64,000 nucleotides of DNA. It comes from Psychrobacillus sp044762745. Its GTDB lineage: Bacteria > Bacillota > Bacilli > Bacillales_A > Planococcaceae. A program made the position numbers and the translations under genes. The DNA lies in assembly GCF_044762745.1 (NCBI RefSeq), contig NZ_JBIWEX010000013.1, positions 53,450 to 117,449 on the forward strand, written 5' to 3'. Below the pieces are notes generated by a model. That model was not told the origin of the DNA. It worked only from the letters and a program-made list of their open reading frames with translations, and made no database searches. Of the stretch, positions 58,817-64,000 are shown in pieces (positions within the stretch are counted from its first letter, which is position 1; each line of letters begins with the position of its first letter).

Positions 58817-60514
58817 TTGGTTACATTTAAAGACTATGAATACAAACGTCCAAATTTGGAGGAAGACAAAGTAAAGTTTAATGAGGCTTTAACTAAATTT
58901 AAGCAAGCTTCTTCTATGGAAGAGCAAAGTGCGGCAATTGAAGAACTAAACACATTGCGCAACGACTTTTCTACACAAGCTAACTTGGTGTACATTCGGG
59001 CATCGATTGATACAAACGATGAGTACTATCAAAAAGAACGAGATTATTTTGATGAAATCAGTCCTGAGGTAGATGAACTTGTCACGGAATACTATAAAGC
59101 GCTTGTAGCTTCCCCATTCCGTAATGAACTAGAGGAGAAATGGGGAAGTCAGCTATTTGATCTAGCAGACTTTCAAATTAAAGCATTTTCTTCTGAAGTA
59201 ATTTCCCTAATGCAAAAAGAAAACAAGCTAGCTTCCGATTATTCAAAGCTAGTCGCATCGGCACAAGTTGAATTTAACGGTGAAGTCTTAACACTTGCGC
59301 AGCTTGGACCATACTCAGAATCAACGGACAGAGATGTGCGTAAAAAAGCTACAGAAGCAAGATTCGGATTCTTCCAAGAACATGAAGCAAAATTTGATGA
59401 TATTTATGATCAACTCGTAAAAGTTCGTCATGAGATTGCAACGAAATTGGGGTATAAAAACTTCGTCGAACTTGGATATGTTCGTATGAATCGCATCGAC
59501 TATAATGCGGAAATGGTGAAAAAGTTCCGTGATCAGGTGCGGGATTATATCGTTCCTTTAGCAACTAAACTATACGAACGCCAAGCAAAGCGCATTGGAG
59601 TCGAGCAATTGAAGTTTTACGATGAATCACTCAATTTCTTAACAGGAAACGCAACACCACAAGGGTCATCTGAGTGGATTGTTGAAAATGGGAAGAAAAT
59701 GTATGATGAGCTTTCACCTGAAACAGCAGAGTTCTTCCAATTTATGATTGATCGAGATTTGATGGACTTAGTTGCAAAGAAAGGAAAAGAATCTGGAGGA
59801 TATTGTACGTTTATCGATGACTACGAATCTCCATTCATTTTCTCAAACTTTAACGGAACTTCCGGTGATATCGATGTGTTAACGCATGAAGCTGGCCACG
59901 CATTCCAAGTATATACGAGCCGTAATATTGGGATTCCTGAGTACATTTGGCCGACATTTGAGTCTTGTGAAATTCACTCGATGAGTATGGAATTTTTTAC
60001 ATGGCCTTGGATGGAATTATTCTTTAAAGAGCAAACCGATAAATATAAGTTTGCGCATTTAAGCAGTGGTTTATTGTTCTTGCCTTATGGGGTTGCGGTA
60101 GATGAATTCCAACATGCTGTGTATGAAAATCCTGAAATGACTCCGGCGGAACGAAAAGATGCTTGGAAAAAAATTGAAGAAATTTATTTGCCACATCGCG
60201 ATTATGACGGCAATAGTTATTTAGAAGCAGGAGCTTTTTGGCAACGTCAAGGACATATTTACGCTAGTCCGTTTTATTATATTGACTATACTTTAGCACA
60301 AATTTGTGCATTCCAATTTTGGAAGCGTTCAAGAGAAGATCACGAGGCTGCATGGAAAGATTATTTACACCTATGCCAATTAGGCGGTTCAAAATCTTTC
60401 ACTAAATTAGTAGAAGAAGCTAATTTAATTTCGCCATTTGAAGAAGGTTGTGTGGAATCGGTTGTTGGCACGATTGAAACGTACTTAAATAGTGTGGATG
60501 ACTCTGCTTTATAA
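58817..60514 (+). CDS. M3-family oligoendopeptidase (PepF-like)
   Basis: 565 residues from TTG 58817, chosen because GGAGGAG lies seven bases upstream and the family usually starts VTFKDYEYxRP. An upstream ATG at 58757 would add 20 residues without a site. Zinc motif LTHEAGHAFQ (HExxH) and the third ligand Glu in ESCEIHSMSMEF. It is a cytosolic metallopeptidase degrading short peptides. Divergent from the DUF2087 operon. Confidence 0.92.
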   Translation: MVTFKDYEYKRPNLEEDKVKFNEALTKFKQASSMEEQSAAIEELNTLRNDFSTQANLVYIRASIDTNDEYYQKERDYFDEISPEVDELVTEYYKALVASPFRNELEEKWGSQLFDLADFQIKAFSSEVISLMQKENKLASDYSKLVASAQVEFNGEVLTLAQLGPYSESTDRDVRKKATEARFGFFQEHEAKFDDIYDQLVKVRHEIATKLGYKNFVELGYVRMNRIDYNAEMVKKFRDQVRDYIVPLATKLYERQAKRIGVEQLKFYDESLNFLTGNATPQGSSEWIVENGKKMYDELSPETAEFFQFMIDRDLMDLVAKKGKESGGYCTFIDDYESPFIFSNFNGTSGDIDVLTHEAGHAFQVYTSRNIGIPEYIWPTFESCEIHSMSMEFFTWPWMELFFKEQTDKYKFAHLSSGLLFLPYGVAVDEFQHAVYENPEMTPAERKDAWKKIEEIYLPHRDYDGNSYLEAGAFWQRQGHIYASPFYYIDYTLAQICAFQFWKRSREDHEAAWKDYLHLCQLGGSKSFTKLVEEANLISPFEEGCVESVVGTIETYLNSVDDSAL

Positions 60515-60539
60515 TATTTTGATAAGGGAGTTGTAAATA

Positions 60540-60950
60540 TTGAATCCAGCTGGTTTTTGGGCTCGTTTTGCTGCTAATATATTAGATGGCATAATCATTG
60601 GGTTACCTTTATCTTGTATTAGTTATTTGATTGTCGGCAATTGGGACGAAACCCCCATTACAAGTTTTGGAAATATTATTTACACGATTATTGTACCGGT
60701 TGTGTGGACTGGATATACAGTAGGTAAGCGAATATTAGGAATTCGAATTGTAAAATTAGATGGTTCGAAACTTGGCTACGGAACGATGCTCTTGCGCGTT
60801 CTTGTTGGAGGACTTGTATACGGCTTAACTTTAGGAATAGCGCTCATAGTGAGTGCATTTATGGTCGGTCTCCGAGAAGATAAGCGAGGAATTCATGATT
60901 TCATCGCAGGAACGTATGTGACGTATGATTTACCAGAAGAAAGTGAATAG
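60540..60950 (+). CDS. RDD-family membrane protein
   Basis: 136 residues from TTG 60540 with AAGGGAG nine bases upstream. RDD features: FWARFAANILDGIIIG (Arg and Asp in the first helix) and the later LREDKRGIHDFIAGTYV with D. Three membrane segments. It starts 25 bp after the peptidase gene. Transport roles (ions, compatible solutes) are known for some members. Confidence 0.85.
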   Translation: MNPAGFWARFAANILDGIIIGLPLSCISYLIVGNWDETPITSFGNIIYTIIVPVVWTGYTVGKRILGIRIVKLDGSKLGYGTMLLRVLVGGLVYGLTLGIALIVSAFMVGLREDKRGIHDFIAGTYVTYDLPEESE

Positions 60951-60960
60951 TTTTTGAAGC

Positions 60961-60996
60961 AGAGGCTACCGAAAGTTAATCCTTTCGGTAGCCTCT
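60961..60996 (+). terminator. Terminator after the RDD gene
   Basis: AGAGGCTACCGAAAG pairs with CTTTCGGTAGCCTCT around a short loop, followed by TTATG. Confidence 0.88.
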
Positions 60997-61033
60997 TTAT
61001 GTGGAATTTAGGATAGTAGTAATAATGGGAAGT

Positions 61034-61118
61034 TTAGTTGGAAAATAGAAGGAGTTAGTTGTAATTCTTGAAGGTTTAGTTGTAAAAATCACCATTTTAG
61101 TTGTAAATGTATTTTTCT
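61034..61118 (+). repeat. 21-bp-period intergenic array D (four units, TTAGTTGTAA word)
   Basis: TTAGTTGGAA (61034), TTAGTTGTAA (61055), TTAGTTGTAA (61076) and TTAGTTGTAA (61097) are exactly 21 bases apart; the intervening 11 bases differ. TTCTGGATGAATTATT follows, akin to the ACTGGATAAAAT word of arrays B and C. It lies between the RDD terminator and pepT. Confidence 0.75.
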
Positions 61119-61220
61119 GGATGAATTATTACAGCTGCCTGGCACCAGTTATAATTCCGAAAGTCGAAGGAATCTGTTAAAATATGTGTATGCGTTTTAA
61201 TTTGAAAGGGGACTTTTCTC

Positions 61221-62447
61221 ATGAAAGAAATATTAATCGAGCGTTTAACTCGTTATGCAAAAATAGACACACAATCGGACGCAACAAGTACGACTTGCCC
61301 GTCAACGGAAGGCCAATGGGATTTGCTTCATGTTTTAGAGAAAGAGCTTGCGGACATTGGTCTGGAAGAAATCACATTAGATGAAAACGGGTATTTGTTT
61401 GCTACTTTGCCTTCTAATACAGATAAAGACCTTCCAACAATCGGTTTTTTAGCACATGTTGATACGGCAACCGACTACACGGGGAAAAACGTTAACCCAC
61501 AGTGTATTGATAACTATGATGGAAAGGACATCACGTTAAATGCATCGACAGTGATGTCTGTAAAGGATTTTCCTGAGCTTACAAACTATGTCGGGCATAC
61601 ACTTCTTACTACGGACGGCACTACACTTTTAGGGGCAGATGATAAAGCCGGCATTGCAATTATTATGACAGCTATGGAATACTTCGTTCAAAATCCGGAA
61701 GTAAAACACGGAAAGATTCGCGTCGCATTTAATCCAGATGAAGAAATCGGTCGTGGACCACATAAATTTGACGTGGAAAAATTCGGTGCGAAGTTCGCTT
61801 ATACTATGGATGGAGGTCCACTTGGTGAATTGCAATACGAAAGCTTCAATGCTGCAGGTGCACGAGTTGTGACGAACGGTACTAGTGTGCATCCAGGTTC
61901 TGCAAAAGACAAAATGGTAAATTCCATTACAATCGCAACGAAATTCCAATCCCATATGCCAGTAGATGCTGTCCCTGAAAAAACGGAAGGCTATGAAGGG
62001 TTTATCCACTTGATGAATTTCAATGGGGATGTGGAAAAAACAGAGCTTAGCTATATTATTCGCGACCATGATCGTGAAAAGTTTGAAGCAAAAAAGCAAC
62101 TGTTTTTAGACACTGCGGATAAAATTAAAGCAGAATACGGAGAAGGCGCTATTTCGGTTGAACTTGAGGATCAATATTATAATATGGGTGAAAAAATTGC
62201 CCCTGTTATGGAAATTGTAGATGTAGCAAGAGATGTGATGGTTGCACTAAATATCGAACCTCTTATTATTCCTGTTCGTGGTGGTACGGATGGTTCTCAA
62301 CTTTCTTACATGGGCATGCCTACACCTAACATATTTACTGGTGGCGAAAACTATCATGGTAAATATGAATATGTTTCAGTAGACGCTATGGAGAAATCTA
62401 CGGAAGTTGTAAAAGGGATTATTCAAGCTTTTGAAAATCAAGGATAA
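61221..62447 (+). CDS. pepT: Peptidase T (tripeptide aminopeptidase)
   Basis: 408 residues, M20B family. Metal and catalytic residues lie in FLAHVDTATDYTG (H, D), GADDKAGIAIIMTAME, FNPDEEIGRG (catalytic EE) and YTMDGGPLGEL. The C-terminal IPVRGGTDGSQLSYMG is typical. Cytosolic zinc aminopeptidase that releases the N-terminal residue of tripeptides. AAAGGGG precedes the ATG. Followed 12 bp later by a transporter gene. Confidence 0.96.
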   Translation: MKEILIERLTRYAKIDTQSDATSTTCPSTEGQWDLLHVLEKELADIGLEEITLDENGYLFATLPSNTDKDLPTIGFLAHVDTATDYTGKNVNPQCIDNYDGKDITLNASTVMSVKDFPELTNYVGHTLLTTDGTTLLGADDKAGIAIIMTAMEYFVQNPEVKHGKIRVAFNPDEEIGRGPHKFDVEKFGAKFAYTMDGGPLGELQYESFNAAGARVVTNGTSVHPGSAKDKMVNSITIATKFQSHMPVDAVPEKTEGYEGFIHLMNFNGDVEKTELSYIIRDHDREKFEAKKQLFLDTADKIKAEYGEGAISVELEDQYYNMGEKIAPVMEIVDVARDVMVALNIEPLIIPVRGGTDGSQLSYMGMPTPNIFTGGENYHGKYEYVSVDAMEKSTEVVKGIIQAFENQG

Positions 62448-62459
62448 GTAGGTGGGTTC

Positions 62460-63446
62460 ATGCGAGAAATATTACTGGGGATTCTTGCCTCTTTGTTTTT
62501 TGCGGTAACATTTATTCTTAATCGATCAATGGAAGTATCGGGAGGAAGCTGGCTTTGGAGCTCTTCCCTCCGCTTCTTTTTTATGCTACCTTTTCTATTT
62601 ATCATTGTTTATTACCGAAAAGGGGTAGCCCACACAATCCATGAAATAAAGTCCGCTCCTGCTCCGTGGCTCATATGGAGTTTTGTTGGCTTTGTCTTAT
62701 TTTATGCACCACTGACATTTGCAGCGGCTTATGGACCAGGCTGGCTAATCTCCGGAATGTGGCAGTTTACAATTGTCGCTGGTGTTTTACTCGCACCATT
62801 TTTTTCGGTAAAAATAAAAGATCGAATCATCAAACAAAAAATCCCTGTCATTTCGCTATTAATCTCACTTGTCATTTTAATAGGTATTATTCTTATTCAA
62901 ATCCCAAACACAAAGTCACTTTCCATGAATGCTGTTTTTCTTGGTATATTACCTGTAATCGTGGCTGCGTTTGCCTATCCACTCGGAAATCGGAAAATGA
63001 TGGAGTATTTAGACGGCAAACTGGATACGTTTCAGCGCGTGCTTGGGATGACGATTGCTTCCCTTCCAGCTTGGATTATACTTGTCGTATTCGCACTATT
63101 CACAGTTGGACTCCCTTCTATGAGTCAAGTTGTACAATCGTTAATAGTAGCGGTTAGTTCCGGTGTTGTCGCTACTACTCTATTTTTTATGGCAACAGAT
63201 CGAGTCCGGGATCATCAAGGAAAGTTAGCTGCTGTAGAAGCAACGCAGTCGACCGAGATACTATTTGTGATTGTTGGGGAAATGATTGTTCTCCACATTC
63301 CATTACCTGTACCAATTGCTTTAGTTGGACTTGGCATAATTATTTTAGGAATGTTTTTACACAGCTACTATACGAAAGTCTTAAATACAAAAGCTGCAGT
63401 ATTGACTTCAAAAAATACAATACAAAAAGTGCATGGTTATGAATAA
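62460..63446 (+). CDS. EmrE-like multidrug-resistance efflux transporter family protein
   Basis: 328 residues with ten hydrophobic segments of the DMT superfamily, specifically the longer EmrE-type multidrug efflux family. SLFFAVTFILNRSMEVSGGSWLWSSSLRFFFMLP opens it, and LAAVEATQSTEILFVIVGE occurs in the second half. Substrate unknown. Probably cotranscribed with pepT. Confidence 0.83.
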   Translation: MREILLGILASLFFAVTFILNRSMEVSGGSWLWSSSLRFFFMLPFLFIIVYYRKGVAHTIHEIKSAPAPWLIWSFVGFVLFYAPLTFAAAYGPGWLISGMWQFTIVAGVLLAPFFSVKIKDRIIKQKIPVISLLISLVILIGIILIQIPNTKSLSMNAVFLGILPVIVAAFAYPLGNRKMMEYLDGKLDTFQRVLGMTIASLPAWIILVVFALFTVGLPSMSQVVQSLIVAVSSGVVATTLFFMATDRVRDHQGKLAAVEATQSTEILFVIVGEMIVLHIPLPVPIALVGLGIIILGMFLHSYYTKVLNTKAAVLTSKNTIQKVHGYE

Positions 63447-63473
63447 TCTTCTCTCATAACCATGCACTTTCTG
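63426..63473. terminator. Bidirectional terminator
   Basis: AAAGTGCATGGTTATGA and TCATAACCATGCACTTT form a perfect 17-bp stem; the transporter stop codon lies near the loop. Confidence 0.9.
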
Positions 63474-63474
63474 T

Positions 63475-63813
63475 TTATACCATATATCTTCCAAGAGCTT
63501 TCTCTACACTGTTTACAAAGTCGCCTCCCGCTCCCCAGTCAAAGCGTAAAAAAGCTCCTGAGCCAGCTCCTGATGAGGCAGCGTGTACTTTTGTTTTGTT
63601 TTCTAAATTATCAATCGTAATAGTTAATGAAGCCCGATTACTTGTGCGCATATAATACTTCTCTAGTACGCATACCACAATTTGATGTTCGCCTACTACT
63701 CGCTCGTACACATCTACAATCGCGCCTGAAATACTTCCTTGCACGATATGTTGTTGCAATACATCTAGCGCAGCTTTCGGTGCCAACGAAACGTAAAAGT
63801 CGCGTATATCCAT
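63475..63813 (-). CDS. DUF6054-like protein
   Basis: 112 residues, MDIRDFYVSLAPKAALDVLQQHIV at the start and a Gly/Ala-rich loop (SSGAGSGAFLRFDWGAGGDFV) followed by a C-terminal amphipathic helix. The pattern fits proteins annotated DUF6054. No catalytic motif seen; function unknown. Confidence 0.65.
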   Translation of the reverse strand: MDIRDFYVSLAPKAALDVLQQHIVQGSISGAIVDVYERVVGEHQIVVCVLEKYYMRTSNRASLTITIDNLENKTKVHAASSGAGSGAFLRFDWGAGGDFVNSVEKALGRYMV

Positions 63814-63905
63814 TCAAATCCCCCCATTTCCTCTTATACTTACCTTTACGTTGGAATGAGGAAATAGTTTCTAAGAAAAAAGAGAAACAAAAAAACGTTC
63901 CATAG

Positions 63906-64000
63906 TGAACTGACCTAGCGATATGAGACACATATAAAACACCTATTTAGGCTGCCGCAATTCCAAATTCTTTTGGTGTTAGGTAGCCTAATTTTTCTTG
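63906..64000 (-). mobile_element. End of an IS3-family insertion sequence (partial)
   Basis: TGAACTGACC at 63906-63915 fits an IS3-type terminal inverted repeat, followed by the 3' end of a transposase gene on the minus strand. The element continues beyond the window. Confidence 0.7.
63947..64000 (-). CDS. IS3-family transposase OrfB, C-terminal fragment
   Basis: The last 17 codons, QEKLGYLTPKEFGIAAA, match the conserved C-terminus of IS150/IS3-group transposases (LGYLTPxEF). The rest of the gene lies outside the window. Confidence 0.8.
   Translation of the reverse strand, partial: QEKLGYLTPKEFGIAAA

Overview
The window is an AT-rich chromosomal segment of a Gram-positive, Bacillales-type bacterium. 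The evidence is strong AGGAGG-type ribosome binding sites, frequent GTG/TTG starts, LiaIHFSR, LexA/cre/NrdR-like operators and SAM and cobalamin riboswitches. The gene mix (class I RNR with an interposed flavodoxin, DUF1697, DUF418, YolD, YhfH-like, DUF2087, gentisate genes) fits a Planococcaceae/Caryophanaceae member such as Psychrobacillus or Lysinibacillus. The genus is an inference. No rRNA, tRNA, prophage or CRISPR array is visible.

Layout. 0-4 kb: end of an ECF-type transporter, an XRE/membrane-protein pair, DUF1697, a VOC protein and DUF418. 4-8.4 kb: a ribonucleotide reductase operon (large subunit, flavodoxin, small subunit) behind tandem NrdR-like boxes and a cobalamin riboswitch. 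8.8-11.4 kb: uppP, DedA and a metallophosphoesterase. 11.6-15.2 kb: a liaIHFSR envelope-stress operon. 17.5-20.6 kb: a two-component system with an apparently overlooked small membrane ORF between regulator and kinase. 20.7-28.8 kb: a lipoprotein, ASCH, a LexA-boxed WYL-like/YolD pair, the glyoxylate shunt (aceA, aceB, a YhfH-like zinc ribbon) with a divergent LytTR regulator, and an EamA transporter. 29.6-32.2 kb: hom and metY under a SAM riboswitch. 32.4-36.4 kb: PlsY-like and YdcF proteins, a TetR/SGNH/SDR operon and a hotdog thioesterase.

36.4-57.2 kb is a catabolic island. Its first part is a gentisate route: 3-hydroxybenzoate 6-hydroxylase-like monooxygenase, gentisate 1,2-dioxygenase, FAH-family fumarylpyruvate hydrolase, an MFS importer and three IclR regulators. 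A DinB-family protein at its edge is a candidate for the otherwise missing thiol-dependent maleylpyruvate isomerase. FMN reductase and Old Yellow Enzyme genes follow. The second part is a long leftward operon: two phosphotriesterase-family proteins (one active-looking, one lacking five of six metal ligands), thiolase plus zinc-ribbon/OB partner, CocE/NonD hydrolase, metallo-beta-lactamase, CoA-transferase A and B, GntR, a second FAD monooxygenase and an alpha/beta hydrolase. cre-like sites suggest CcpA control. Products would feed acetyl-CoA and fumarate/pyruvate pools, where the glyoxylate shunt could assist. 57.5-64 kb holds housekeeping genes (GIY-YIG, DUF2087, M3 peptidase, RDD, pepT, transporter, DUF6054), and the window ends inside an IS3-family element.

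The most unusual non-coding signal is a set of five intergenic arrays in which a short word (TTAGTTGTAA, TTAGTTGCTYT or TTATCCGATT) recurs with a 21-base period while the rest of each unit varies. Two copies of a GC-richer long-hairpin element are also present.
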